From NCBI RefSeq assembly GCF_900774055.1, contig NZ_CAAGSW010000002.1:248001-312000 (forward strand): DNA of 64,000 bases. The letters are read 5' to 3'. The notes beneath the pieces are model-generated. The model did not search any database, was not told the origin of the DNA, and worked only from the letters and a program-made list of their open reading frames with translations. Made by a program: the position numbers and the translations under genes. The DNA comes from Methanococcoides sp. AM1 (GTDB lineage Archaea; Halobacteriota; Methanosarcinia; Methanosarcinales; Methanosarcinaceae). Shown in pieces: positions 36,658 to 46,232 of the stretch (position 1 is its first letter; every line of letters begins with the position of its first letter).

Positions 36658-39045
36658 TTGCTATCTAATACAAAGCTTATCGATGATCCCGAAGGGGAAA
36701 TAGAAGTGGGTACAAAGGAAAAGACACATGGTGCAGATAAGCAGGAAGCTGGGATGATGCCTCCCACTGAGCCGCAGTCCATGCAGCAGACACTTGACGG
36801 TCAGCTGATCTCAACAATGCCAAAGGTTCGAACAACCGATGGTCATATGGTGAACTGGGACCGCACTATTGTAGTGAACCAGTTACTGAAGGAAACTGCA
36901 CTGAGCGAGTGGTACCATGGGATCGATTCCATCACAAAAGAGGAAGCTCATGATATTGCCAGGGAGACAGAGAGTCGTATCCGCAGCATGAACATCAAAT
37001 TCCTCTCAGGTCCGCTTATCAGGGAACTTGTCAATATGATCCTTCTGGAGCGCGGACACCTTGAATGGCGTAATGTTTCAACAAGGGTAGGTTCTCCTGT
37101 TTTCGATGCATGTGAGATCGACCAGGGTTCAGGTTTTGAGGCCAATGAGAATGCCAACCTGCAGGAAAACGCTGAAACTTCCCACAAGAAGAAAGCTGAT
37201 AAGATATCAAAGGAACAGTACCTGCTGTTGCTTCCACCAAAGATAGCAGATCTTCACTTGAATGGTGACCTGCATATCCACGACCTTGAGTACTTTGGTA
37301 CTCGTGCTTTCTGTCAGGACTGGGATCTCAGGTATTTCTTCTACTATGGATTGATGCCCGATGGATCAGGTGCAAAGGCAAGCGTTGCAGGACCTTCCAT
37401 GAAAGCAGAAGTTGCTATGCTACATGCGGTCAAGGCTCTTGGAAGTGCCCAGACCAACTTTGCAGGCGGACAGGGATTCTACAATTTCCTTACCTTCTGT
37501 GCTCCATATTTCGAAGGCAAGTCATACAAAGAGATCGAGCAGCTCATGCAGATGTTCGTCTATGAGATGACACAGATGATGGTGGCACGTGGCGGTCAGC
37601 TCGTGTTCTCTTCAGTGCAGTTGTCCCCCGGTGTCCCGAAGATGTGGAAGGACAAACCTGTGGTTTACAAGGGACGTGTCTGGAATGGTAGCAATGATAC
37701 CGACAGGCGTGTCTATGGTGACTATGAGCGTGAGGTGAGGCTGGGATTCAAGGCACTTATGAACGTCATGCTGGAAGGCGACTACTGGGGCAAGCCGTTC
37801 AACTTCCCTAAGCCGGAGATATCCATCGAGCCTGATTTCATGGAAGAGGATGAGATGTTCAACCGTGCAAATCCGGACCTTCCAACCTATGATGAACTTT
37901 ACACCATGACCTTTGAACTGACCGCAAAATACGGAACACCATACTTTGACAACCAGCTTCCTGAATACAGGGGAGCCGGAGAGGGCATATCCTGTTACCA
38001 GTGCTGTGCATACCAGTTCTCAGCGACTCCGGAAGATGATGCTGAGTTCGAGGATAAGATGTACTTCAAGGAAGGAAAACATTTCTCAATGGGTTCCTGG
38101 CAGGTAGTTTCATTGAACTGCCCAAGAGCTGCATATGAGGCAGACGGTGATGACCAGAAGCTGTTCGCTCACCTGAAGCACCTTATGGATGAGGCAATGG
38201 AAGTGTTCCAGACCAAGGTCAAATGGGTGACACCTATCATCGATAATGGAAGAATGCCATTTGCAACGCAACAGCCAAAGGATCCGATAAACGGTAAGAA
38301 AGGCGCAATTGCTGTGGATATCGATTCCCTTGTGTTCACCATTGGTGTTGTAGGTCTTAATGAGATGGTCCAGTATCACACAGGTTCCCAGATGCATCAA
38401 TCAAAGGCAGCTTTCAAGGTTGCTATTCGTGCAATGACCGAGATGGAGATGTATGGAAGGGAACTTTCCGAGAAATATGGTATGGAGATCGCTCTTGCAA
38501 GGACTCCTGCAGAGACGACCGGCCAGAGGTTCGCAGTCTCTGATATGCTGCATGAGGAATACAGTGAAAAGGTACTTTCCGTTGCAAAAGGTGATGTAAA
38601 TGCAGCAGTAGAGGGTATAAAGAAAACTCACGACCTGCCTGTCTATTATACCAATGGTACTCACGTACCACCTGGGGCAGATATATCCCTGATAGAAAGG
38701 ATCAACATCGAACATGTGTTCTTCCCGATCGTTGACGGCGGAGATATCATGCACATCTGGATGGGTGAGGGTTCACCTGATGCAAAGGGCCTGAAGGAGT
38801 TTGCGATGAATATTGCAAGGAACACTCAGGTAGGGTATTTTGCATTCACAAAGGACATGACCGTCTGTATGGATGATTATCATACGATGGCTGGTCTCAA
38901 AGATGTCTGTGAGAACTGTGGTTCCGATCACGTTGAACAGCTTTCAAGGGTTACCGGATACATTCAGGCTGTCGGTGGCTGGAATGCTGCAAAGAAGCAG
39001 GAACTGGAAGACCGTAAGCGTTACGCTTCAGCTGATATGATTTGA
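36658..39045 (+). CDS. nrdD: Anaerobic ribonucleoside-triphosphate reductase, with ATP-cone
   Basis: A 795-aa glycyl-radical class III RNR. It has an N-terminal ATP-cone (about 50-150, beginning VRTTDGHMVNWDR), the catalytic barrel with CCAYQF, a C-terminal zinc site with CENC, and the radical loop RVTGYIQAVGGWNA. The start is TTG; GGAAGTGATC, a near-complete Shine-Dalgarno match, ends two bases before it, and the next in-frame ATG would lose over 30 residues. It lies between the glutaredoxin and the activase gene. The ATP-cone implies allosteric control of overall activity by ATP/dATP. Confidence 0.95.
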   Translation: MLSNTKLIDDPEGEIEVGTKEKTHGADKQEAGMMPPTEPQSMQQTLDGQLISTMPKVRTTDGHMVNWDRTIVVNQLLKETALSEWYHGIDSITKEEAHDIARETESRIRSMNIKFLSGPLIRELVNMILLERGHLEWRNVSTRVGSPVFDACEIDQGSGFEANENANLQENAETSHKKKADKISKEQYLLLLPPKIADLHLNGDLHIHDLEYFGTRAFCQDWDLRYFFYYGLMPDGSGAKASVAGPSMKAEVAMLHAVKALGSAQTNFAGGQGFYNFLTFCAPYFEGKSYKEIEQLMQMFVYEMTQMMVARGGQLVFSSVQLSPGVPKMWKDKPVVYKGRVWNGSNDTDRRVYGDYEREVRLGFKALMNVMLEGDYWGKPFNFPKPEISIEPDFMEEDEMFNRANPDLPTYDELYTMTFELTAKYGTPYFDNQLPEYRGAGEGISCYQCCAYQFSATPEDDAEFEDKMYFKEGKHFSMGSWQVVSLNCPRAAYEADGDDQKLFAHLKHLMDEAMEVFQTKVKWVTPIIDNGRMPFATQQPKDPINGKKGAIAVDIDSLVFTIGVVGLNEMVQYHTGSQMHQSKAAFKVAIRAMTEMEMYGRELSEKYGMEIALARTPAETTGQRFAVSDMLHEEYSEKVLSVAKGDVNAAVEGIKKTHDLPVYYTNGTHVPPGADISLIERINIEHVFFPIVDGGDIMHIWMGEGSPDAKGLKEFAMNIARNTQVGYFAFTKDMTVCMDDYHTMAGLKDVCENCGSDHVEQLSRVTGYIQAVGGWNAAKKQELEDRKRYASADMI

Positions 39046-39066
39046 TATCCGGATGTCTGGTATCTG

Positions 39067-39852
39067 ATGAAGGTGAATTTTGGGGAGATCATCCCCATTT
39101 CTACTGTTGACTGGCACGGTAAAGCGTCAGTCGTTCTTTTTTTACGTAACTGTCCTTACAGGTGTCCCTATTGCCAGAACTATGAGATCCTTACAGGTTC
39201 TGATATGCTGGATGCAAAGGAACTTGAGAAAAAGATCGATTCTTCCTCGCTTTTTGTGAGCAGTGTTGTGTTCTCAGGCGGTGAGCCGCTGGTGCAGAGA
39301 AAAGCTGTAATGCACCTCGCTGCTTATGCGAAGAAAAAGGGCTTACTTGTGGGGATCCATACGAACGGCTACTATCCGGAAGTAGTGGAAGAGCTGATCG
39401 ATGGCGGTCTTGTGGACAAGTTCTTCATTGACGTCAAGGCTTCTCTGGACGATCCTGTGATGTATGGCAAGGCCATCGGATATGGTGATGATCCAATTGT
39501 TCCTGAACCTGAAGGTGTCGTGGAGAATGTAAAACGGACAATATCTATTGTTACGGACAGGGAAGTGGAATATGAGCTGCGTACCACTGCAATACGTGGT
39601 TTTGTAGGGGATCCTGATGACATTGCAGCGATCGCAAGGTCTATTGTCCCGTATATTTCTGTCTCAAATGCTCCTTATGTTATCCAGCAGGGTCAGCCTG
39701 CTCATTCCATGAGGGAAGACCTGCGAGATATTTCGCCTTTCTCTCGTGATGAGATGCTTGAACTTGCTAAACGTGCTCATGAATTTGTTGAGGATGTATG
39801 GATCAGGACAAAAGAAGGTGGCAACGAGCAGGTTAACTTCGAATCAATTTGA
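39067..39852 (+). CDS. nrdG: Anaerobic RNR activating enzyme NrdG (radical SAM)
   Basis: A 261-aa radical-SAM activase that installs the glycyl radical on NrdD. The cluster motif is CPYRCPYC, followed by FSGGEPLVQ for SAM binding. It follows nrdD by 21 bp in one operon. Length is slightly greater than bacterial NrdG, as is common for methanogen activases. It is the only activase gene seen and would also have to serve the second NrdD at 50162 if that enzyme uses the glycyl radical. Confidence 0.92.
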   Translation: MKVNFGEIIPISTVDWHGKASVVLFLRNCPYRCPYCQNYEILTGSDMLDAKELEKKIDSSSLFVSSVVFSGGEPLVQRKAVMHLAAYAKKKGLLVGIHTNGYYPEVVEELIDGGLVDKFFIDVKASLDDPVMYGKAIGYGDDPIVPEPEGVVENVKRTISIVTDREVEYELRTTAIRGFVGDPDDIAAIARSIVPYISVSNAPYVIQQGQPAHSMREDLRDISPFSRDEMLELAKRAHEFVEDVWIRTKEGGNEQVNFESI

Positions 39853-39918
39853 AGTTTAAGTAAAAACTTTATATGTTCGCGGTGTAACTCTTCTTATACT
39901 TATAAGGGGCGTATCAAC

Positions 39919-40794
39919 ATGAAGCGAACATATCCATTACTATTTATTTTTCTGCTTACTTGTGTTATTGCAGCAGGATGCCTGTCAACGGAAAATGGTC
40001 AGTCCTATGCGCCGCAGGAAGAAAGCTTTTCTTTTGGGAACAAGATGGCCGATATGGCCTTTGATGAAGACCGGGATTTTCTGTATGATGCCCCTTCCAA
40101 TGTGGCTGATAGTGGCGAAGCCACAGGAAGCAGTATAACACGCAAGGTGATAACCACTTCTGATGTTTCCCTTGAGGTAAAGAATGCTCCGGAAGCCGTT
40201 GATTCAATTGGTGCTATAGCATCTGAATACGATGGTTATGTTTCTTCATCCTCTGTGTATGATACTTACTATGGTGACAGTGAGAGCATGTCCGGATACA
40301 TCTCCATACGTGTTCCGGCTGCTGAACATGATACCGTAATTGACAGGATCGAAGCTCTCGGGAAAGTGACCTCTAAGAGCACCAGCGGTGTCGATGTGAC
40401 CGAGGAATATATCGATGTGGAGGCACGCCTTTCGAACCTGGAAAAGCAGGAACAGCGTCTTCAGGAGATCCTGGAAATGGCAACCACTGTGGAAGATGTC
40501 CTTGAAGTTGAAAAGGAACTTAGTCGTGTTCGCGGTGAGGTCGAAAGCCTCACAGGAAGGCTCAATTACCTTAATGACAGGATCGACTTTTCCACTATCA
40601 CAGTCAGTGTCTCTGAACCCCGCAACATAACCCATTCATGGGGACTTCGAGACGCTTTGTCTGATTCAGTGCGTGGTTTCATAGCCAGCGTCAATGGAAT
40701 TATCGTATTCATCGGAGTTGCCCTTCCAATAGTGATATTCCTGACAGTTGTTGGAAGTGTGGTTATATTCGTTAAGAGAAGGGTATGGAGATAA
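39919..40794 (+). CDS. DUF4349 lipoprotein with C-terminal membrane segment
   Basis: A 291-aa exported protein. The signal peptide ends in a lipobox with Cys21 (VIAAGC). A DUF4349 region follows (SDVSLEVKNAPEAV to RLNYLNDRIDFSTITV), including a helical coiled-coil stretch (about 170-220), then a C-terminal membrane span (about 255-285) and a basic tail. A TATA-like CTTATACTTATAAGG lies just upstream. Family function is unknown; bacterial relatives are cell-envelope proteins. Confidence 0.82.
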   Translation: MKRTYPLLFIFLLTCVIAAGCLSTENGQSYAPQEESFSFGNKMADMAFDEDRDFLYDAPSNVADSGEATGSSITRKVITTSDVSLEVKNAPEAVDSIGAIASEYDGYVSSSSVYDTYYGDSESMSGYISIRVPAAEHDTVIDRIEALGKVTSKSTSGVDVTEEYIDVEARLSNLEKQEQRLQEILEMATTVEDVLEVEKELSRVRGEVESLTGRLNYLNDRIDFSTITVSVSEPRNITHSWGLRDALSDSVRGFIASVNGIIVFIGVALPIVIFLTVVGSVVIFVKRRVWR

Positions 40795-40845
40795 CCCTTC
40801 TTTTTAACCACACTGCTAATAAATATTAAAACTATAAGGTATTCC

Positions 40846-41841
40846 ATGGATAGGTCTGATCTTATTTCCGGCATAGCTGAACGCGAACTTGTTTCCAGAC
40901 TATGTGGTATTTTCAGGCATCAGGAAGATGAATCCATAATGGCGGGTGCAGGCAAGGATGACTGTGCTGTTCTGGATGTGTCTGATGAGGATTGCATGGT
41001 CATTACCACGGACATGCTGCACCGGAAAACCGATTTTCCTGCTGTTATGACCCCCTGGCAGATCGGTTGGATGTCTGCTGCTGTAAACCTGAGCGATGTG
41101 GCATCCATGGGAGCAAAACCGGTGGGTTTTCTTTCCGCTCTGGGGGTCACGGAAGATATGCAGTTGGGAGATGCCGAGGATATTTCCCGTGGCATGGATG
41201 CCTGTGCAAAGTTCTGTGACACCTCGGTCATCGGTGGTGACATCGATCTTCACGATGAGCTGACCATAACAGGAACTGCTCTTGGGATTGTGAAAAAGGA
41301 GCATCTTTTAAGAAGGACCGGGGCAAAGCCGGGTGATCTTGTCTGTGTGACAGGCAATGCCGGTTCTGCAGGTGCTGCACTACTGGCGATCCAGCACGAT
41401 CTGGACGTCAGCGATTATCTGCTGAATACATTACTTGAGCCGATTCCCCGGACGGATGAGGGGCAAAAGCTTGCAAAGACCGGTGCGGTAACTTCTATGA
41501 TGGATACTAGCGATGGACTTGCAATGTCCCTTTATGATCTAATGGATGCCAATGGCACCGGCTTCAGGATATATGAGGATCAGTTGCCGATATCTGATGA
41601 GGTCCGTTCTCTTGTCGGCGAAGATGATGCCCTTGAACTTGCTCTTTACACCGGCGGAGATTTCGAGTTGCTTTTCACGGTATCACCTTCGATGCTGGAA
41701 GACGCGAAATCCGTTTGTTATTTAAATGTTGTAGGCGAAGTTACTGATGATACTTTAATAACTATGATAAACAGAGGGGATGCAGAAGTTTCGATATATC
41801 GAAAAGGTTATGTGCATTTAGGAAGATTTGATAACATATAA
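40846..41841 (+). CDS. thiL: Thiamine-monophosphate kinase ThiL
   Basis: A 331-aa PurM/SelD-fold kinase that makes thiamine diphosphate from thiamine phosphate. The N-terminal KDDCAVLDV, TTDMLHRKTDF and VNLSDVASMGAKP motifs and the later GGDIDLHDELTITGTALG, MMDTSDGLA and YTGGDFELLFT are all diagnostic. AAGGTATT precedes the ATG. The thiazole gene thi4 is 16 kb away, so thiamine genes are scattered here. Confidence 0.93.
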   Translation: MDRSDLISGIAERELVSRLCGIFRHQEDESIMAGAGKDDCAVLDVSDEDCMVITTDMLHRKTDFPAVMTPWQIGWMSAAVNLSDVASMGAKPVGFLSALGVTEDMQLGDAEDISRGMDACAKFCDTSVIGGDIDLHDELTITGTALGIVKKEHLLRRTGAKPGDLVCVTGNAGSAGAALLAIQHDLDVSDYLLNTLLEPIPRTDEGQKLAKTGAVTSMMDTSDGLAMSLYDLMDANGTGFRIYEDQLPISDEVRSLVGEDDALELALYTGGDFELLFTVSPSMLEDAKSVCYLNVVGEVTDDTLITMINRGDAEVSIYRKGYVHLGRFDNI

Positions 41842-41866
41842 TCATATAATATTCGGAGAACTAACT

Positions 41867-44800
41867 ATGAATAAAGGTTTAAAATTATTACTAATGAGTT
41901 TGCTCATTGTTGGGATGAGCTGTGGGGTGGCGATGGCTGCTACGCCTGATAGTGTGACAGACCTTGATGGAACGGCTGGAGAAGATTGGATTTTATGGAG
42001 CTGGACTAATCCATCAGCTGATTTTGATCATGTTGAGATTTATATCAATGACACCTTTGAGTTAAATACAACTGCTGACTCTTACAATGACACTGGTTTA
42101 ACTCCAAGTACTTCTTATAATATCAGCACCCGAGTCTCCGATGGTTTAGGAAATGTCTCCACTTGGGAGAATCTGACTGTTTCTACAAATAGTCCGCCTG
42201 ATACAACTCCACCTGCAAGCGTTACTGGTCTTAGTGATACTTCAGTTGATGAGCATTCCATCCAATGGGAGTGGACCAACCCTTCGGATAGTGATTTTGA
42301 CTATGTGAAAGTATATATTAATGGTACTTTTAAGGAAGATGTAAGTGGCACTTCTTATCTGGCTTCAGGTCTTGATCCCGACACCCCCTATGAAATTGGA
42401 ACCCGTACGGTAGATACATCTGGTAATGAGAACAGTACTTTGATTACTGATATTGTAACAACTGATACAGATACTACAGATCCCGGCAGTGTAACTTCTT
42501 TAGAGGCTTCTGACATCGGGTCAACATCGATCAAATGGACCTGGGATAATCCTTCAGATTCAGACTTTAATCATACGCTTATCTATCTGGATGATGCATA
42601 TGTCGAACTATTGGATAAAGACACAAGCTCATATACTGCTACAGATCTAAGTCCCAATACTGAGTATGAAATCACAGTAAAAACAGTTGATACCAGTGAC
42701 AATGAGGGTACTAATGTAAGCGATACTGCAACGACAGTCTCATTAACATATTTCTTAGGCGACCGTATATGGGAAGAAGATATCCAGTCTGATGATGAGT
42801 ATACATGGAATTATCTGAGCTATTCCGGTTTCTATTACGATCTTGATACTGGTGATGGTTCTGAATCAATGACCATGAAGGACATTGGCAGAAAGATTGA
42901 CGATGGCGATCTCACATATGAAACAAGTGCTTTCGAAACAGAATTTGAGAGTAACAGATGGAATAAATATGAGGTCATCGGTTTTATGGCAGAGAAGTAT
43001 TTCGCCGGTTATCCTGACGAAGCCTTTGGAGTTGGGTTTGATGAAGTTAACCTGATGTCTGAGGGAATGCTTTCAAAGGTCCTGATCGATGATGATGACA
43101 AGAAATCAGTCTTTACAGGTGCAGGGCTTGTACTTGAAGATGGATATGTACTGAATATTGTAGAAGTCGACATAAACGGTGATAGGGTATACGTCAAGTT
43201 ATCAAAGGATGGCGATGAGATCGATGAGGGTATCCTTTCTTCAGGTTCCACATACCTCTATGAGAAAGATCTTGGTGATGTTGATGATGTCCCTATAATT
43301 GCTGTTTATTTCAAGGAGATCTTCAGTGGTATTGAAACCAATGCTGTTTTTGTTGAAGGTATCTTCCAGATCTCCGATGAATATCTGGAGGTCGATGAAG
43401 GCGATGATTTTGGAGATATGACAATAGATGACATTGGACCTAATTCTATTACAATGGAGAATGATAGGGACATTTCCCTTGGTAAAGGTGACACTGTTGA
43501 CATTATGGGTAAATTGAAGTTCATTGTTGCAGATAGTGGTACTTTGAGATTTGCACCATTTGTGGACATGTCTGAACCTGGAACCTATGAACTCAGGGGT
43601 ACTGTTGTAGAGGAAGACGTTTTCAAATGGACTCCTATGAACTTTGAAGGTTTCTACTACAATATCGATGAAGGTATAGGCACCGAATCACTTGAAGTGC
43701 TTGGTCTTAACGGAAACGATATTGAGGAAGGCAACCTGACCTATACAACAAGACCGGACAATGTTTCATTTGAATATGGTTCATGGGGTGAATATGAGGT
43801 AATTGGTTTCATGGCAGAGAAATACTTTGCCGGTTATCCTGATGATGCCTTTGAATCTGGCTTTGATGAAGTTAGCCTGATGGAAGAAGGTATGCTTTCC
43901 AAGGTCCTGATCGATGACGATGATAAAAAATCCGTGTATGGTGGATCATCTTTAATTCTTGATGAGGGTTATTCACTGGACATTCTTGAGGTCGATATAA
44001 ACGGCGAAAAGGTCTTTGTAGAACTCAATAAGGATGGTGACCGTGTAGACTCCACGATTCTATCTTCCGGAACTCCTTACATTTATGACAAGGATCTGGG
44101 AGATGCCGAAGATGTGCCTATACTTGTCATCAATTTCGATGAGATCTTCAGTGGCCGTGAGTCAACAGCTGTCTTTGTCGAAGGTATCTTCCAGATCTCC
44201 GAAGATTATCTTGAGATCGAAGAGGGTGATGACTTTGGTGAAATGGAAGTTTCTAAGATTGAGGATGATATCATCGAAATGGAAAACGAAGATGAAATCA
44301 CACTTTCTGATGGTGATGAGATCGAAATTATGGGTGATATTCAGTTCAAGGTTGCAGACTCCAGTACTCTTCGTTACTATCCTTTCGTCGAAGTAACCGT
44401 TGAACCGGACGAAGCTCTTGATGTTGAACTTGATCCTAAAATAGTCGTAGAAGGCGATGAGGTAGTTGTAACCGTAACATCACGTGGTTCCCTGATCAAC
44501 GACGCAACAGTCAAAGCAGGCAGTCTCATCCTTGGTACCACAGATAATGAAGGTGTAGTAGAATACAAGTTCTCCTCTGATGGCACCTACGATATAACTG
44601 CTGAGAAAGATGGTTATGCTACCGGAACTGCTGAACTCGAGGTTATTTCTCCTGATGACTTGAGCAGAAAGATGAGCATCGAAGTTTCTCCTGAGGTCAT
44701 TCATGAGGGCAACCTTGTGACATTCACCATTGTGAAAGCAATCGGTGGCGATCCAATGGATGATGTGAGACTTTCCCTTGATGGTAAGACCATCGGGCAA

Positions 44801-45364
44801 ACCGGCAGTGATGGTATTGTGACAGATGTCCTTACAGAGACCGGAATGCACAAGCTGATCGCTGAAAAGGATGGTTTCCTGAATGCTGAACTGAACATCG
44901 AGGTCAAGGAAATGCAGGCAAAGTTCGAGTTCAGTGATCTTGTACTTGATCCGATCGAGGTCAGGTCCGGCAAGGATGTTGAGATCACATTGAATGCTGT
45001 GAACAATGGTAATGCTGAAGGCACTTACTCACTTGAACTGATGGTTAACGACAATGTGTCAGATTTCCAGGAAATATCACTTGGTATCAACGAAACCACA
45101 GAGGTAACTTTCGAATACACTTCAGGAGAGCCGGGTAGCTATCTTGTCAAAGTTGGAGGAATGACTGCAACCCTCGAAGTAGTTGAAGGTGTGAGTACAA
45201 TAGTTTACCTGCTTGGAGGTTTGGCGGTAGCAGTTCTTGGTGGCGCAGCATACCTTTTCACAGCCGGTGGCTGGACAGTTGAGACTGCAGGCCCAAAGGC
45301 AAGTGAGGCAATGGCTGCACTTTCTGAGAAGATATCCAATATGCTTTCAAGAGGTAAGGAATAA
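41867..45364 (+). CDS. S-layer-type surface protein with FN3 repeats
   Basis: A 1165-aa exported protein. After a signal peptide (KLLLMSLLIVGMSCGVAMA) come three fibronectin type III-like repeats (about 20-280, each with WxWTNPSxxDFDxVxxYI). Two tandem copies of the Methanosarcinales S-layer domain (DUF1608-like) follow (about 290-560 and 570-840), sharing GFMAEKYFAGYPD and EGMLSKVLIDDDDKKSV. Two Ig-like repeats, a CARDB-like domain, one membrane span (about 1110-1130) and a 35-residue inner tail complete it. GGAGAAC precedes the ATG at 41867. The known Methanosarcina S-layer tile protein has the tandem DUF1608 pair; the FN3 and Ig-like additions suggest a specialised layer or adhesive protein. 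Very acidic, as expected for a marine or salt-tolerant host. Confidence 0.88.
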   Translation: MNKGLKLLLMSLLIVGMSCGVAMAATPDSVTDLDGTAGEDWILWSWTNPSADFDHVEIYINDTFELNTTADSYNDTGLTPSTSYNISTRVSDGLGNVSTWENLTVSTNSPPDTTPPASVTGLSDTSVDEHSIQWEWTNPSDSDFDYVKVYINGTFKEDVSGTSYLASGLDPDTPYEIGTRTVDTSGNENSTLITDIVTTDTDTTDPGSVTSLEASDIGSTSIKWTWDNPSDSDFNHTLIYLDDAYVELLDKDTSSYTATDLSPNTEYEITVKTVDTSDNEGTNVSDTATTVSLTYFLGDRIWEEDIQSDDEYTWNYLSYSGFYYDLDTGDGSESMTMKDIGRKIDDGDLTYETSAFETEFESNRWNKYEVIGFMAEKYFAGYPDEAFGVGFDEVNLMSEGMLSKVLIDDDDKKSVFTGAGLVLEDGYVLNIVEVDINGDRVYVKLSKDGDEIDEGILSSGSTYLYEKDLGDVDDVPIIAVYFKEIFSGIETNAVFVEGIFQISDEYLEVDEGDDFGDMTIDDIGPNSITMENDRDISLGKGDTVDIMGKLKFIVADSGTLRFAPFVDMSEPGTYELRGTVVEEDVFKWTPMNFEGFYYNIDEGIGTESLEVLGLNGNDIEEGNLTYTTRPDNVSFEYGSWGEYEVIGFMAEKYFAGYPDDAFESGFDEVSLMEEGMLSKVLIDDDDKKSVYGGSSLILDEGYSLDILEVDINGEKVFVELNKDGDRVDSTILSSGTPYIYDKDLGDAEDVPILVINFDEIFSGRESTAVFVEGIFQISEDYLEIEEGDDFGEMEVSKIEDDIIEMENEDEITLSDGDEIEIMGDIQFKVADSSTLRYYPFVEVTVEPDEALDVELDPKIVVEGDEVVVTVTSRGSLINDATVKAGSLILGTTDNEGVVEYKFSSDGTYDITAEKDGYATGTAELEVISPDDLSRKMSIEVSPEVIHEGNLVTFTIVKAIGGDPMDDVRLSLDGKTIGQTGSDGIVTDVLTETGMHKLIAEKDGFLNAELNIEVKEMQAKFEFSDLVLDPIEVRSGKDVEITLNAVNNGNAEGTYSLELMVNDNVSDFQEISLGINETTEVTFEYTSGEPGSYLVKVGGMTATLEVVEGVSTIVYLLGGLAVAVLGGAAYLFTAGGWTVETAGPKASEAMAALSEKISNMLSRGKE
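42760..44400 (+). repeat. Internal tandem duplication of the S-layer domain
   Basis: Two units about 830 bp apart encode homologous S-layer domains. Local DNA identity is high, for example around 42977-43030 and 43801-43854, and the EGMLSKVLIDDDD segments are identical in protein. It could recombine or slip. Confidence 0.75.
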
Positions 45365-45389
45365 TTGAATCTGGACCGGCTGGTCCGGT

Positions 45390-45431
45390 AAGCTGCCAGC
45401 AGTATGTCGGCTGGCAGCTTCTTTTTTCTTT
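45390..45431 (+). terminator. Strong terminator after the S-layer gene
   Basis: AAGCTGCCAGC (45390-45400) and GCTGGCAGCTT (45410-45420) form a perfect 11-bp stem with a 9-nt loop, followed by CTTTTTTCTTTT. A smaller GGACC/GGTCC hairpin lies just upstream (about 45373-45386). Confidence 0.85.
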
Positions 45432-45546
45432 TACTATCGTTTCACTATGCATGTGCTGTATTTATTCTATATTTACAAACCTATGGTTGGTCGCATGGTA
45501 AAATTCTCGAGAATCTGTAATTAAAATATAAATAGTGAAAGACCGA

Positions 45547-46068
45547 TCATTCGATCTTACGTGCTACTGTTTCAATAGCCTCTACAAGACTGTTCTTTGG
45601 CATAATGGTTGCAACAGGTATGCGAATTATCTTTTCTACGGTGGAGCTGACAATTGGTGCACACACAAGCGCTTTGGCACCTTCCCTCTCGGCACGCACG
45701 GCAGCGATGATGGCCTCTTCCATCGATGTGGCGGAGTACTCCCTGATCGTGCAAAGGGTGCCTGAGATCTTTCTCTTTGTTTCATTTATGTTGTCCAGAA
45801 CAGGGCGTGCAGCTATGACTGCAATGAAATCACCTTTTTCGGAACCCTCGATCGTCCGGATGGTCTTCACTATCTGGCGAAGTGTCCTCATGTTCGGTTC
45901 CCTGTTCCCTGACATCAGCTTATATAGAGTGCTTGGGGGAATATTTGCATATTCTGAGAACTCTATTGCTGTGAGCTCAAGATCTTCTTTTATGACTTTC
46001 AAAAGTGTGTTCTGAAATGCCTCGTCCGATTCAAAAGCAGCATCAATAACCTTATTCGCAACGCTAAT
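45547..46068 (-). CDS. HTH transcriptional regulator (apparent AUU start)
   Basis: A probable regulator of 173 aa. An XRE-like HTH (TAIEFSEYANIPPSTLYKLM, then SGNREPNMRTLRQIV) is followed by a domain I do not recognise (about 75-173) with REYSATSMEEA and ALVCAPIVSS. The first usual start is a TTG at 46002, but the frame extends upstream as ANKVIDAAFESDEAFQNTL, clearly coding, to an ATT at 46068-46066. GGAGGAG (46080-46074) sits five bases before it. A TATA element lies at about 46103-46113. No ATG, GTG or TTG precedes it in frame. It is divergent from the ABC transporter operon and is the likely regulator of that operon. Confidence 0.78.
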   Translation of the reverse strand: MSVANKVIDAAFESDEAFQNTLLKVIKEDLELTAIEFSEYANIPPSTLYKLMSGNREPNMRTLRQIVKTIRTIEGSEKGDFIAVIAARPVLDNINETKRKISGTLCTIREYSATSMEEAIIAAVRAEREGAKALVCAPIVSSTVEKIIRIPVATIMPKNSLVEAIETVARKIE

Positions 46069-46102
46069 ATTAACTCCTCCACTACACTCCTATTTCCATA
46101 AA

Positions 46103-46168
46103 GGATATATTTCGCTTCGTATTAATACTTTTAGGACATAATGAGGGCATATGTGGTAAGATATAAAT
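46103..46168. promoter_or_regulatory. Divergent promoters, regulator / ABC transporter
   Basis: Minus-strand TATA GCGAAATATATCC (about 46102-46114) serves the regulator. A perfect 10-bp palindrome GTATTAATAC (46119-46128) lies just upstream of its BRE. The plus-strand TATA AAGATATAAATAG (about 46157-46169) serves the transporter and leaves a leader of about 40 nt. GACGAA and TTCGTC flank the leader and may form another operator or stem. Confidence 0.5.
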
Positions 46169-46232
46169 AGAACATTTAGACGAAATACAATGTTAATAAG
46201 ATTAATATTATAATTCGTCAGGAGGTTTTTAT

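Noticed and set aside
36658-39045. Intein or in-frame UAG (Pyl) inside the RNR gene
   Set aside because: The frame is continuous and of normal length, with no inserted splicing motifs or internal TAG.
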